Under the pieces are notes generated by a model that saw nothing but the letters and a program-made list of their open reading frames with translations, did not search any database and was not told where the DNA came from. From Rhodovulum sp. P5 (GTDB lineage Bacteria; Pseudomonadota; Alphaproteobacteria; Rhodobacterales; Rhodobacteraceae), in contig NZ_CP015039.1 of NCBI RefSeq assembly GCF_002079305.1, positions 3,395,501 to 3,459,500 on the forward strand: a DNA stretch of 64,000 nt, read 5' to 3'. Position 1 is the stretch's first letter. Each line of letters begins with the position of its first letter. The position numbers were made by a program, and so were the translations under genes. Below, in pieces: positions 55,675 through 64,000 of this stretch.

Positions 55675-56677
55675 AGCGGATCCTCGGGTCAAGGAGGCCG
55701 TAGAGGATATCGGCGATCAGGTTGAACAGGACGATCAGCACCGCGAAGATGAAGGTCAGCGTCTGCACCGTCGGCACGTCGCCCCCCTGGATCGCGATGA
55801 TCAGAAGTTGGCCGATCCCGTTCACCTTGAACACCTGTTCGGTGATGATCGCGCCGCCAAAGACGGTTGGCACCCCCAGCGCGATGACGGTGACCACCGG
55901 GATCATCGAATTGCGCAGCACATGAACCAGCACCACCACCTGTTCGGTCAGCCCCTTGGCGCGGGCCGTGCGCACATAGTCCTGGTTAAGGTTGTCGAGC
56001 ATCGAGGCCCGCATGAACCGGCTGATCTGCGCGGCGTTGTATAGCGCCAGAACCGCGACCGGCATGATCATCTGCTTGACCTGAAAGACGAAGGACGACC
56101 AGTCGGTCACCTGATGCGTGGTATCGTAGATCGACGGGAACCAGCCCAGTTCGACCGAGAAGACCACGATCAGCAGAACGCCGGTGAAGAAGGTCGGCAC
56201 CGAGAAGCCCACCATCGACACGAAGGTCCCCGCCTGGTCGAAGATGCTGTATTGCCGATAGGCCGATATGATACCAATGGGCAGCGCGATCAGGACACCG
56301 ACCACATAGGACGTGCCCACCACCCACAGCGTCTGCGGCAGGCGCTGGACGATCAGGTCGGCCACCGGGCTGCGGGTCTGCCATGACAGGATGCGCTGCA
56401 TGTCCTCGCTGGCAAGGGTCCAGCCGAAAGCCTCGTCCAGCATGTGCAGCGGTTCGTAGATGAAGAATTGCCTGAGCCAGAGCAGGTAGCGCACCAGCAA
56501 GGGTTCGTTCAGGCCCAGCGATTCCCGGATTTGGGCGCGCACCTCGGACGGGATCGACAGCGGCAGGTTGGCGGTGGGATCGCTGGGCGCCAGCGTCACC
56601 ACAAGGAAGATGATCAGACTGATGACCAGAAGCGTCGGGATCGCGATCAGCAGACGGCGGATCGTGTAGGTGAACAT
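55667..56677 (-). CDS. Peptide/opine ABC transporter permease (DppB-like)
   Basis: The protein has 336 residues. The N-terminal pattern MFTYTIRRLLIAIPTLLVISLIIF and six membrane segments are characteristic of DppB/OppB. The coupling loop is DYVRTARAKGLTEQVVVLVHVLRNSMIPVV. An extended periplasmic loop (residues 65-115) is longer than in E. coli DppB and resembles the opine/oligopeptide subgroup. It works with the DppC-like permease and the two ATPases of this operon. Confidence 0.95.
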   Translation of the reverse strand: MFTYTIRRLLIAIPTLLVISLIIFLVVTLAPSDPTANLPLSIPSEVRAQIRESLGLNEPLLVRYLLWLRQFFIYEPLHMLDEAFGWTLASEDMQRILSWQTRSPVADLIVQRLPQTLWVVGTSYVVGVLIALPIGIISAYRQYSIFDQAGTFVSMVGFSVPTFFTGVLLIVVFSVELGWFPSIYDTTHQVTDWSSFVFQVKQMIMPVAVLALYNAAQISRFMRASMLDNLNQDYVRTARAKGLTEQVVVLVHVLRNSMIPVVTVIALGVPTVFGGAIITEQVFKVNGIGQLLIIAIQGGDVPTVQTLTFIFAVLIVLFNLIADILYGLLDPRIRYD

Positions 56678-56737
56678 TACGGCGCCTCGGGGCAGAAGTC
56701 TGGGAAGGGGCGCGCCGTCCGGCGCGCCCCGATAGGT

Positions 56738-58435
56738 TTACTTGATGCGGTACCAGTCTGCCGCGTTCCACAGCTCGCTGTCCCAGGTGTTCAGGATCAC
56801 GCCACCAAGGCTGTTGGAATGGGCAGACACCCGGCCGCGATCGACCAGCGGCAGCAGGGCATAGTCCTGCATCAACATGTCATTCATGGCCTTGGCCAGT
56901 TCCGCCCGCTTCTCCAACTCGCCGGTCGTGGCCATCTCTGCCACCAGCGCGTCATAGGCTTCGGTGCAGTAGCGGTTGATGTTGTTGCCCTGCCACTGGG
57001 TTTCCGGGCTGGGGATTTCCTTGCACAGCCAGTTGGCCATGTAGGACTCGGGGTCGGTGCCGTCGAAGTTGTTGGCGTACATCTCGACATCGGCATAGAA
57101 CTTCTGGAACGTATCCGGGCTGCCCGGATCGCCGCCGAAGAAGACTGATGCGTCGATATTGCGCAATTCGGTTTCCACGCCGATTTCCGACCACCACTGC
57201 TTGATCAGGGCCTGGAAATCCTGGCGCACGGCGTTGGTGGAGGTCTGGTAGAGAATACTCAGCCGCATGCCGTCCTTCACGCGCACGCCGTCGGCGCCGG
57301 GCACCCAGCCGGCTTCGTCCAACAGCTTCTTGGCGCCTTCGATGTCCTGTACAAGGCAGGCGTCATTGGCGGTGGAGCGGTAGATTTCCGGCGCAGGCAG
57401 CACGTTGCAGGTGGCACGCCCGGCTTCGCCATAGCCGATCTCGGTCAGCAGTTCCCGGTCGATGGCCATCGACAGCGCCTTGCGCACGGCCATGTCGGTC
57501 AGGAACGGGTGCGGGTGATCCACGGTCGACCGGCGGTCGCCATGACTGGGCGCAGGATCGGTGAAGTTGATCATGATCCGCTCCACCAGTGTGCCGAAGC
57601 CCGACACGATCTGGCCCTTGCCGGCACCTGCCATGTTAGCCAGCACATCGGGCGCCAGCTGCAGGTTCCACGCGTAGTCGAACTCGCCCGTTTCCAGAAC
57701 CGAGCGGCCCGCGGCCATCGCATCGCCGCCGCCCTTGAAGGTGACAGTCGCAAAGGCGGGTTTGGCCGGATCGCGATAGTTCGGATTGGCCTTCATCTGG
57801 ATCACGTCATTGGGCCGGAAATCGGTGACCGTGAAGGGGCCGGTGCCTTGCGGCATGAAGTTGGCATCGGTGCATTCGGGCGCCTTGGCGCCGAGGCAGT
57901 CCGCGAACTGCGCGGCCTGAATGATCGGGGCCTGTGCGCCCACGAACGGGCCATAGGGGAAGGGTTTCGCCACGCTGAAATGCACGATTGCGGTCAACTC
58001 GTCCGGTGTTTCGACATCGGCCACGTCGTTGTATTTCTCGGACTGGGCGCAGCCGCCGCCCTCTGCGGTGCAGTATTGCCATGAGAACTTGACGTCCGCG
58101 GAGGTGACGGGCGAGCCATCGGCCCATTTCAGGCCCGGCTTCAGCTTCCATGTCACGGTCTTGAGGTCTGCCGACACGCCGCCATTCTCGACGGTCGGGA
58201 TGCTCTCGGCAAGGAACGGCACCATGTTGCCGTCCTGATCATAGCGGGCAAGCGGTTCCAGAACGAGGGAGGCGGCCTCAAGCTCCTTGGTGCCGCCCGA
58301 CAGGTAGGGGTTCATCGTCGAGGGCGCCTGCCAGTAGATAATGTTCACCTGCCCGTCGCTGCCGCGTTCGGCGAAGGCGGCCGGCGCGAGGGCGGTCACC
58401 GCAGCAGCGCCCAGAAGCGCGTGTCTCAGTTTCAT
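56738..58435 (-). CDS. Peptide/opine ABC transporter substrate-binding protein (SBP family 5)
   Basis: ATG 58435 gives 565 residues; upstream in-frame sequence is antisense of the ATPase gene. The signal peptide is MKLRHALLGAAAVTALAPAAFA. Family 5 features include LKPGLKWADGSPVTSADVKFSWQY, GTGPFTVTDFRPNDVIQMKANPNYRD and FLTDMAVRKALSMAIDRELL. It captures a peptide-like ligand in the periplasm. The ligand cannot be read from sequence, but the neighbouring amide hydrolases suggest N-acylated amino acids or small peptides. It starts 1 bp after the ATPase stop. Confidence 0.94.
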   Translation of the reverse strand: MKLRHALLGAAAVTALAPAAFAERGSDGQVNIIYWQAPSTMNPYLSGGTKELEAASLVLEPLARYDQDGNMVPFLAESIPTVENGGVSADLKTVTWKLKPGLKWADGSPVTSADVKFSWQYCTAEGGGCAQSEKYNDVADVETPDELTAIVHFSVAKPFPYGPFVGAQAPIIQAAQFADCLGAKAPECTDANFMPQGTGPFTVTDFRPNDVIQMKANPNYRDPAKPAFATVTFKGGGDAMAAGRSVLETGEFDYAWNLQLAPDVLANMAGAGKGQIVSGFGTLVERIMINFTDPAPSHGDRRSTVDHPHPFLTDMAVRKALSMAIDRELLTEIGYGEAGRATCNVLPAPEIYRSTANDACLVQDIEGAKKLLDEAGWVPGADGVRVKDGMRLSILYQTSTNAVRQDFQALIKQWWSEIGVETELRNIDASVFFGGDPGSPDTFQKFYADVEMYANNFDGTDPESYMANWLCKEIPSPETQWQGNNINRYCTEAYDALVAEMATTGELEKRAELAKAMNDMLMQDYALLPLVDRGRVSAHSNSLGGVILNTWDSELWNAADWYRIK

Positions 58436-58436
58436 G

Positions 58437-59489
58437 TCAACCTCCGTGTTGGGTGTTCGGTTGGGCCGTTGTTGCCGCCTTGCCGGCGGGTTCTGCATGG
58501 TCGGGGTCGTGCAGGTGGCAGGCCACCACGTGGCCGGGCCTGATCTCGCGCATCTCGGGGTCGATCCGGCGGCAGATATCCATAACCTTGGGGCAGCGGG
58601 TGCAGAAGTTGCAGCCTTCGGGCGGATTGGCGGGCGAGGGCACATCGCCTTTCAGGATGATGTGGCGGCGCCGGGCCTCGATATTGGGGTCGGGTTCGGG
58701 CACCGCGGACAAAAGCGCCTGCGTATAGGGGTGCAGCGGTTCGCCATAAAGCGCGTCGCGTGGCGCAAGTTCGACGACCTTGCCCAGATACATCACCGCC
58801 ACCCGGTCGGCGATGTGGCGCACCATCGACAGATCGTGGCTGATGAACAGGTAGGTCAGACCGAACTGCTTTTGCAGATCTTCAAGCAGGTTCACCACCT
58901 GCGCCTGGATCGACACGTCCAGTGCGGCGATGGGTTCGTCGCAGACGATGAAGCCCGGATTCAGCGCAAGCGCCCGGGCAATGCCGATCCGCTGCCGCTG
59001 GCCGCCGGAAAATTCATGCGGATAGCGGTTGGCGAAATTGCGGTTCAGGCCGACGGCGTCCATCAATTCGTAGATGCGATCGAGTTTTTTCTGGCGCGAC
59101 AGGCGCGTGTGTTCGTCCAGCGGTTCGCCGATGATGCGGGCCACGGTCATGCGGGGGTTCAGGCTCGCCTGCGGGTCCTGAAACACCATCTGCATCTTCG
59201 GCCGCTTGGCGCGCAAGGTCTGCTGGCCGGCATCGCCGATCTCTTCGCCGTCGATGCGGATGGAGCCCGAGGTGATATCGTAAAGCCGCAGGATCGCCCG
59301 GCCGCAGGTGGATTTCCCGCAACCGGATTCGCCCACAAGCCCCAGTGTCTCCCGCTCGTAGATGTCGAAGCTGACCCCATCGACGGCGCGTACCTCTCCC
59401 ACCCGGCGGCGCAGGATGCCGCCAAAGATCGGGAAGTGCATCTTGAGATCGCGGACCTCCACCAGCTTGCGGGCGCTGACGTCAAACAT
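58437..59489 (-). CDS. ABC transporter ATP-binding protein (DppF-like)
   Basis: ATG 59489 ([19 protein letters not shown]) gives 350 residues and overlaps the preceding ATPase gene by 8 bp. Walker A is [16 protein letters not shown], the Q-loop is [17 protein letters not shown], the signature is [17 protein letters not shown], Walker B is [13 protein letters not shown], and the H-loop is [12 protein letters not shown]. The C-terminal oligopeptide-transporter extension carries a cysteine cluster ([15 protein letters not shown]). It powers the importer with the DppD-like protein. Confidence 0.95.
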   Translation of the reverse strand: MFDVSARKLVEVRDLKMHFPIFGGILRRRVGEVRAVDGVSFDIYERETLGLVGESGCGKSTCGRAILRLYDITSGSIRIDGEEIGDAGQQTLRAKRPKMQMVFQDPQASLNPRMTVARIIGEPLDEHTRLSRQKKLDRIYELMDAVGLNRNFANRYPHEFSGGQRQRIGIARALALNPGFIVCDEPIAALDVSIQAQVVNLLEDLQKQFGLTYLFISHDLSMVRHIADRVAVMYLGKVVELAPRDALYGEPLHPYTQALLSAVPEPDPNIEARRRHIILKGDVPSPANPPEGCNFCTRCPKVMDICRRIDPEMREIRPGHVVACHLHDPDHAEPAGKAATTAQPNTQHGG

Positions 59490-60486
59490 TGCGCGGGGCC
59501 CCTGTGCCGATGTCCCAGAAACAGGCGGCATCATGGCCGAGGCCGACCGCCACGCGGGGCGGGTTCTGGGCATTGCAAAGCTCGAACCGATAGGCGCAGC
59601 GCGCGCGGAACGGACAGGCCCGCGGCGGGGCGGACAAGACGGGCGGCTGGCCCTCGATCACCTTCAGTCGTTCGGCGCGCTCCCCCGTGACATGGGGCAC
59701 GGTCTTGAGAAGCGCATGGGTATAGGGATGCTGGGGATTGGCGAACAGGTCCTTCACCGGCGCCTGTTCGACGATCTGCCCGCCATACATGACGATGACC
59801 CTGTCCGCGATGCCGGCGATCACCCCAAGGTCATGCGTGATCCAGATCACCGACATGCCCAGTTGCTGGCGCAGCTTCTTCATCAGGTCGAGGATTTGCG
59901 CCTGGATCGTGACATCGAGCGCCGTGGTCGGTTCGTCGGCGATCAGCACCTCCGGATCGCAGGCCAGTGCGATGGCTATCATAACGCGCTGACGCATGCC
60001 CCCGGAAAACTGATGCGGGTAATCGTCAAGCCGCCGCTTCGCATCGGGGATGCCCACAAGTTCCAGCAATTCCTGCGCGCGGGCGCGGGCCTTCGATTTC
60101 GACATGCCCAGATGTTTGCGCAGCGGTTCCATCAACTGGTAGCCGACGGTGAAAACCGGGTTCAGGCTGGTCATCGGGTCCTGAAAAACGAAGCCTATGC
60201 GCGCGCCGCGAATATCGCGCAAGGTTCGCTCCGGCACCTTCAGCAGGTCCTGCCCGGCGAAATGCACGCTGCCCGACCGCACCTCGGCGGGGGGGCTGGG
60301 CAACAGCCCGATCAGCGACATCATCGTGACCGACTTGCCCGACCCGCTTTCCCCCACCACACCCAGAAGTTCACCGGGTTCGAGGTGGAAGTCGACAGAA
60401 TTGACCGCGTGCACGTCACCCGAGCGGGTGCGAAACACGGTTTGAAGGCCCTTCACATCAAGGATGGGCATTCCCCCGTCGGGCAT
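59482..60486 (-). CDS. ABC transporter ATP-binding protein (DppD-like)
   Basis: The protein has 334 residues; ATG 60471 ([13 protein letters not shown]) is a shorter alternative start. Walker A is [16 protein letters not shown], the Q-loop is [15 protein letters not shown], the signature is [17 protein letters not shown], Walker B is [13 protein letters not shown], and the H-loop is [14 protein letters not shown]-terminal cysteine motif ([15 protein letters not shown]) is typical of OppD/DppD. It is the first gene of the operon, with the promoter in the 234-bp gap shared with the divergent argE-like gene. Confidence 0.95.
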   Translation of the reverse strand: MPDGGMPILDVKGLQTVFRTRSGDVHAVNSVDFHLEPGELLGVVGESGSGKSVTMMSLIGLLPSPPAEVRSGSVHFAGQDLLKVPERTLRDIRGARIGFVFQDPMTSLNPVFTVGYQLMEPLRKHLGMSKSKARARAQELLELVGIPDAKRRLDDYPHQFSGGMRQRVMIAIALACDPEVLIADEPTTALDVTIQAQILDLMKKLRQQLGMSVIWITHDLGVIAGIADRVIVMYGGQIVEQAPVKDLFANPQHPYTHALLKTVPHVTGERAERLKVIEGQPPVLSAPPRACPFRARCAYRFELCNAQNPPRVAVGLGHDAACFWDIGTGAPRNV

Positions 60487-60720
60487 GGAGTCTCCCTGAA
60501 CTCTATGTAATCCAACACGAATTCCCGCCGGCCGGTCCCCCCGCCCGATGGCCGTTTACCAAAGTGTTAGCACGTCTTTGCTATCCAGCAACTGGAAACT
60601 GCCGATGGAACGGGCGACGTGGCGAAATTTTTGACCTTGTGGTCAATTCATGTGCGCCGGGCCTTGACCTATCGCGTGGGGGCGCTCAGTTTGCGCCCTA
60701 TAACCGGTTTGGAGCCCCTT

Positions 60721-61887
60721 ATGGCCACGCCGCTTTCCCCGCGCGAACTACTTGAAAAAATTGTCTCTTTTCCCACGGTCAGCCGTGACAGCAACCTGTC
60801 CCTGATCGATTGGGTCGAGGACTATCTGACCACCTTTGGAATCCCCGTCACCCGCGTCTGGAATGCCGCCCGGTCGAAGGCGAGCCTTTACGCCATCGCG
60901 GGGCCGGCGCAGGACGGGGGCGTGATGCTGTCGGGACATACCGACGTCGTGCCGGTGGACGGCCAGGACTGGTCCACCGATCCGTGGCAGGTGGTGGAGC
61001 GTGACGGCCGGCTGTACGGCCGTGGCACCTGTGACATGAAGGGGTTTAACGCGTTGGCGATCTGGGCGCTGGTCCGGGCGCAGACGGAAGGTTTGGCGCT
61101 GCCCCTGCAACTGGCGCTTTCCCATGACGAGGAGGTCGGATGCCTTGGCGCCCCGCCGATGATCGAACACATGGCGGCGCAGGGCTTTCCCAAGGCCGCG
61201 ACCGTGTTCGTGGGGGAGCCGTCGATGATGCAGGTCGTGACCGGGCAAAAGGGCAATATCGGCTTCCACGTTCACATCAAGGGGTTCGAGGTTCACTCCT
61301 CGATCATGCATACCGGGGTGTCTGCGGTGATGGAGGCCGCGCGGCTGATCTGCTGGGCCAATGACCGCAACGCCGAGAATGCCGCGCGTGACCCGCAGGG
61401 CGACGATGCGTTGTTCGATCCGCCCTGGACCACCGTGCATGTGGGGCAGGTGAACGGGGGAACCGCGCATAACATCACCGCGCTCGACTGCCGGTTCGGG
61501 CTCGATTTTCGCTGTGTGCCGTCGGAAGGGGTGGATCGCTGGCGCGACGCCTTCAGGGCCGAGGTCGCGCGGATCGAGGCCGCCATGCAGGCCGTGCGCC
61601 CCGAGGCCCATATCGAGCTTGAGGAATATTTCACCGTGCCCGCGCTGACCTCCGAAACCGATGGCTCGGCCGAGGCTTTGGCCCGGCGCCTGACCGGGGA
61701 CAATGGCACCCATGCGGTCGCTTATGCCACCGAGGCAGGGCAGTTTCAGGAGGGCGGATATTCCACCGTCATCTGCGGCCCCGGCGACATCGCGCAGGCG
61801 CATCAACCCGACGAATACATCACCATTGACCAGTTCCGGCAGGGGGAGGCCTTCATGGACCGCCTGCTGACCCATCTCAAGGAGTAG
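60721..61887 (+). CDS. argE: Acetylornithine deacetylase (ArgE-type M20 hydrolase)
   Basis: ATG 60721 (MATPLSPRELLEKIVSFPTVSR) gives 388 residues; an upstream frame from 60619 lacks homology. M20 metal motifs are MLSGHTDVVPVDG, LYGRGTCDMKGFNALA, LSHDEEVGCLGA and a C-terminal GGYSTVICGPGDIAQAHQPDEYI. It removes the acetyl group from N-acetylornithine or a related N-acyl amino acid. Its place beside a peptide/opine importer and another M20 enzyme hints at catabolism of imported substrates rather than arginine synthesis. Confidence 0.9.
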   Translation: MATPLSPRELLEKIVSFPTVSRDSNLSLIDWVEDYLTTFGIPVTRVWNAARSKASLYAIAGPAQDGGVMLSGHTDVVPVDGQDWSTDPWQVVERDGRLYGRGTCDMKGFNALAIWALVRAQTEGLALPLQLALSHDEEVGCLGAPPMIEHMAAQGFPKAATVFVGEPSMMQVVTGQKGNIGFHVHIKGFEVHSSIMHTGVSAVMEAARLICWANDRNAENAARDPQGDDALFDPPWTTVHVGQVNGGTAHNITALDCRFGLDFRCVPSEGVDRWRDAFRAEVARIEAAMQAVRPEAHIELEEYFTVPALTSETDGSAEALARRLTGDNGTHAVAYATEAGQFQEGGYSTVICGPGDIAQAHQPDEYITIDQFRQGEAFMDRLLTHLKE

Positions 61888-61892
61888 GCCCC

Positions 61893-63059
61893 ATGCCCGT
61901 GAAGAACCGCATTGCCGACATGCATGATGAAATCACCGCCTGGCGGCGCGACATCCACGAACATCCCGAACTGATGTATGACCTGCCGCGGACGTCGGCG
62001 CTTGTGGCGGAAAAGCTGCGCGCTTTCGGCTGCGACGAGGTGGTGGAAGGGATCGGGCGCACCGGCGTTGTCGGCGTCATCAAGGGCAAGTCGGACAGCA
62101 AGGGCCGGGTGATCGGGTTGCGCGCCGACATGGATGCCCTGCCGATCATCGAGGCGACGGGTCTGCCCTATGCCAGCAAGACCAACGGAAAGATGCATGC
62201 CTGCGGCCATGACGGGCATACCGCGATGCTGTTGGGCGCGGCGCGGTATCTGGCCGAGACACGCAATTTCGACGGCACCGCGGTGGTGATCTTCCAACCC
62301 GCCGAAGAGGGTGGCGCGGGCGGCAAGGCGATGGTCGATGACGGGCTTATGAGCCGTTTCGGCATTGGCGAGGTCTACGGCATGCACAACATGCCCGGCC
62401 TTCCCGTGGGCCGTTTCGCGATCAAGCCGGGGCCGATCATGGCGGCGACGGATGAGTTCGATATTACCGTCACGGGGAAGGGCGGCCATGCCGCCAAGCC
62501 CCATGAATGCGTCGACACAACGCTTGTGGCCAGCCATATCGTCGTGGCCCTGCAATCGATCGCGTCGCGCAATGTCGACCCGCTGAAACAGGTGGTGGTG
62601 TCGGTCTGCACGTTCAAAACGGAATCCGAGGCGCATAACGTGATCCCGCAGACGGTGTTCCTGAAAGGGACCGTCCGCACGCTGGAGGAAGACGTGCGCG
62701 ATCTGGCCGAGGCGCGGCTGAAGGCGGTGGCCGAGAATACGGCCGCGGCCTTTGGGGCGGTGGCGGATGTGACCTATCGGCGGGGCTATCCGGTTACCGA
62801 CAATGCGCCCGACCAGACCGATTTCGCCCGCGAGGTTGCAGATCGGATTGCGGGGCAAGAGGCGTTGGAGACCCCGCCGCTGATGGGGGGCGAGGATTTC
62901 AGCTATATGCTGAACGAACGGCCCGGCGCCTATATCTTCCTTGGCAATGGCGATACCGCCTCGGTCCATCACCCCGAATACAACTTCAACGACGACGCCA
63001 TCCCCTTCGGCTGTTCGTGGTTTGCCGAAATCGTCGAATCGCGGATGCCCGCCGGATGA
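61893..63059 (+). CDS. M20 family amidohydrolase (hippurate hydrolase-like)
   Basis: The protein has 388 residues, starting 5 bp after argE. Motifs of the HipO/amidohydrolase M20D group are WRRDIHEHPELMYDLPRTSA, GLRADMDALPIIEATGLPYAS, MHACGHDGHTAMLLGAARYL, FQPAEEGGAGGKAMVDDGL and the C-terminal PPLMGGEDFSYML. It hydrolyses N-acyl amino acids such as hippurate or N-acetyl compounds. With ArgE and the divergent ABC importer it may form an uptake-and-deacylation module. Confidence 0.92.
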   Translation: MPVKNRIADMHDEITAWRRDIHEHPELMYDLPRTSALVAEKLRAFGCDEVVEGIGRTGVVGVIKGKSDSKGRVIGLRADMDALPIIEATGLPYASKTNGKMHACGHDGHTAMLLGAARYLAETRNFDGTAVVIFQPAEEGGAGGKAMVDDGLMSRFGIGEVYGMHNMPGLPVGRFAIKPGPIMAATDEFDITVTGKGGHAAKPHECVDTTLVASHIVVALQSIASRNVDPLKQVVVSVCTFKTESEAHNVIPQTVFLKGTVRTLEEDVRDLAEARLKAVAENTAAAFGAVADVTYRRGYPVTDNAPDQTDFAREVADRIAGQEALETPPLMGGEDFSYMLNERPGAYIFLGNGDTASVHHPEYNFNDDAIPFGCSWFAEIVESRMPAG

Positions 63060-63154
63060 CGGGCGGGACATCTGCGGTATTCGGCCATCTGGTGCGGCTC
63101 AACCGACGCGATTAGCCTTTCCCAAACTTGTCGCGGTTTGGGAGAGAATGGCCA

Positions 63155-63430
63155 ATGACGGGGATGGACGACACGCGGTTTCCGAAAAGCCTGATGGGTT
63201 CGGACCGGATCGTGACAGACAACCAGTGGGATCTGGCGACCTACGGCTCGACCCCGTTTTCCGATTTCTTCGGGCTACCGATGCTGTCGGCGATGTCTGT
63301 CTGGACGGGCCTGATGACCCGGCGGCCGACGCCGCTGTCCTCGGCGGTTCACCTGCCGACAATCGCCCGGCGCCGCTCCAAGACTCGGTTGCGCACGGGC
63401 ATGCGGCTTCTGTCGCTGGGGCGGCGTTGA
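63155..63430 (+). CDS. Small protein of unknown function
   Basis: ATG 63155 (MTGMDDTRFPKSLMGSDR) is used, with GGGAGAGAA upstream; 63164 is an alternative. The protein has 91 residues. The middle part (FGLPMLSAMSVWTGLMTRRP) is hydrophobic and the C-terminus is very basic (TIARRRSKTRLRTGMRLL). I do not recognise a family. It ends 6 bp from the convergent DUF1638 gene. Confidence 0.55.
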   Translation: MTGMDDTRFPKSLMGSDRIVTDNQWDLATYGSTPFSDFFGLPMLSAMSVWTGLMTRRPTPLSSAVHLPTIARRRSKTRLRTGMRLLSLGRR

Positions 63431-63436
63431 CGCCCG

Positions 63437-64000
63437 TCAGCGCCGGGGGGCGAGGAAGGTTTCTAGATCGCCATAGACGGTGACGCGGCGCGCATAGGCA
63501 AGGCCCAGTCGCTCGGCACAGCGCTGTGCGGCAAGATCGAGCGCGGGGTCGTCGGTCTGTGCCAGATAGACCAGACGTTCGTAATTGCCGAAATAGGCTT
63601 CGATCAGTTCAGGATGACGGTCGAGCCCGAGGGGGCGCCAGACGAAGGCGTCGAACTGCCGGGTCAGGAAATCGGTCAGGTAAAAGGATGTGATCTCGTC
63701 CTCCGCATGTGCGTCGAACGAGGCGAGACCGTCATAGAAGGCATAGCAATGGGGGCCGGCAATCATTGCGACACCCATCTCGGTACATAGGCGGGCAAGC
63801 GCCCCGCCGGTGCCGCAATCGGCATAGGCGACAAGAATGCTGTCATAGCCCTCTCGGTGGCGTTCCACCGCGTCCCGCACACCCGGCACGATCCGGTCGG
63901 GGTGGTTGTGCCAGATCGCCGGAAGGCAGGTCAGATCGAGGTGCGACCAGCCATTCAGGCTTTTGAGCGCAAGGATTTCATGGGCAAGTGCGCCGCAGCC
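63437..64000 (-). CDS. DUF1638 protein, 5' end beyond the window
   Basis: The frame is open to the last base of the window, so the start is missing; 187 residues are visible. The visible start GCGALAHEILALKSLNGW and CLPAIWHNHPDRIVPGVRDAV, then ILVAYADCGTGGALARLC and GPHCYAFYDGLASF, match DUF1638. Family members are often encoded near corrinoid methyltransferase genes and carry conserved Cys/His suited to a metal or cobalamin-related role, but no function is established. Confidence 0.88.
   Translation of the reverse strand, partial: GCGALAHEILALKSLNGWSHLDLTCLPAIWHNHPDRIVPGVRDAVERHREGYDSILVAYADCGTGGALARLCTEMGVAMIAGPHCYAFYDGLASFDAHAEDEITSFYLTDFLTRQFDAFVWRPLGLDRHPELIEAYFGNYERLVYLAQTDDPALDLAAQRCAERLGLAYARRVTVYGDLETFLAPRR

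Overview
The window reads as chromosomal DNA of an alphaproteobacterium of the Rhodobacterales (Roseobacter/Paracoccaceae type). It is GC-rich and uses dense operons with ATGA-type overlaps. Gene content typical of that group includes a urease-xdh block, a complete soxSVWXYZABCD thiosulfate-oxidation cluster with SoxR, DUF3422, DUF2256 beside a photolyase, DUF1638, and pntAB. No rRNA, tRNA or CRISPR array was recognised.

Layout. 1-5488 (+): the 3' part of a urease operon (end of ureB, ureC, ureE, ureF, ureG) interspersed with four small non-canonical genes. 5512-10146 (+): xdhABC, xanthine dehydrogenase and its maturation factor; with urease this suggests nitrogen recovery from purines and urea. 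10151-13268 (-): a regulatory and transport arm of the sox locus (soxS, DUF336, soxR, a SoxT/YeeE-like permease, DUF1624), divergent from 13336-21851 (+): soxVWXYZA-soxBCD and a second SoxW-like thioredoxin. The 67-bp divergent gap holds a perfect ACATTA-N8-TAATGT inverted repeat, a good SoxR operator candidate. 21873-23261 (-): a soluble chemotaxis receptor.

23262-36012 is the accessory part. It has an approximately 1-kb non-coding stretch with a 17-bp perfect hairpin. Next come a predicted secreted protein and a predicted secreted TPR-CHAT (caspase-like) protein with twelve 42-residue repeats, then a large UPF0149/YecA-like protein. Finally two apparently identical 1896-bp IS1634-like elements lie in inverted orientation around a 751-bp core that encodes a zinc-ribbon/HEPN-like protein. 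This is the most likely place for an undescribed system.

36013-50095 is mixed housekeeping: a flavin reductase, two divergent PhnM-type amidohydrolases with a DUF1045 2H phosphoesterase, a phasin-like protein, an acyltransferase, pepN, a frameshifted photolyase with its DUF2256 partner, a class-I-glutamine-amidotransferase-like hydrolase, kynureninase with a GNAT protein, and an isoprenylcysteine-methyltransferase-like membrane protein. 50211-53234: pntAB, the proton-translocating transhydrogenase, followed by a clear terminator. 53464-54750: DUF3422. 54757-60486 (-): a five-gene peptide/opine-type ABC importer, divergent from two M20 metallohydrolases (60721-63059, +) that may process the imported amides. 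The window ends in a small unknown gene and a truncated DUF1638 gene.

All family assignments come from reading motifs; no database search was run.
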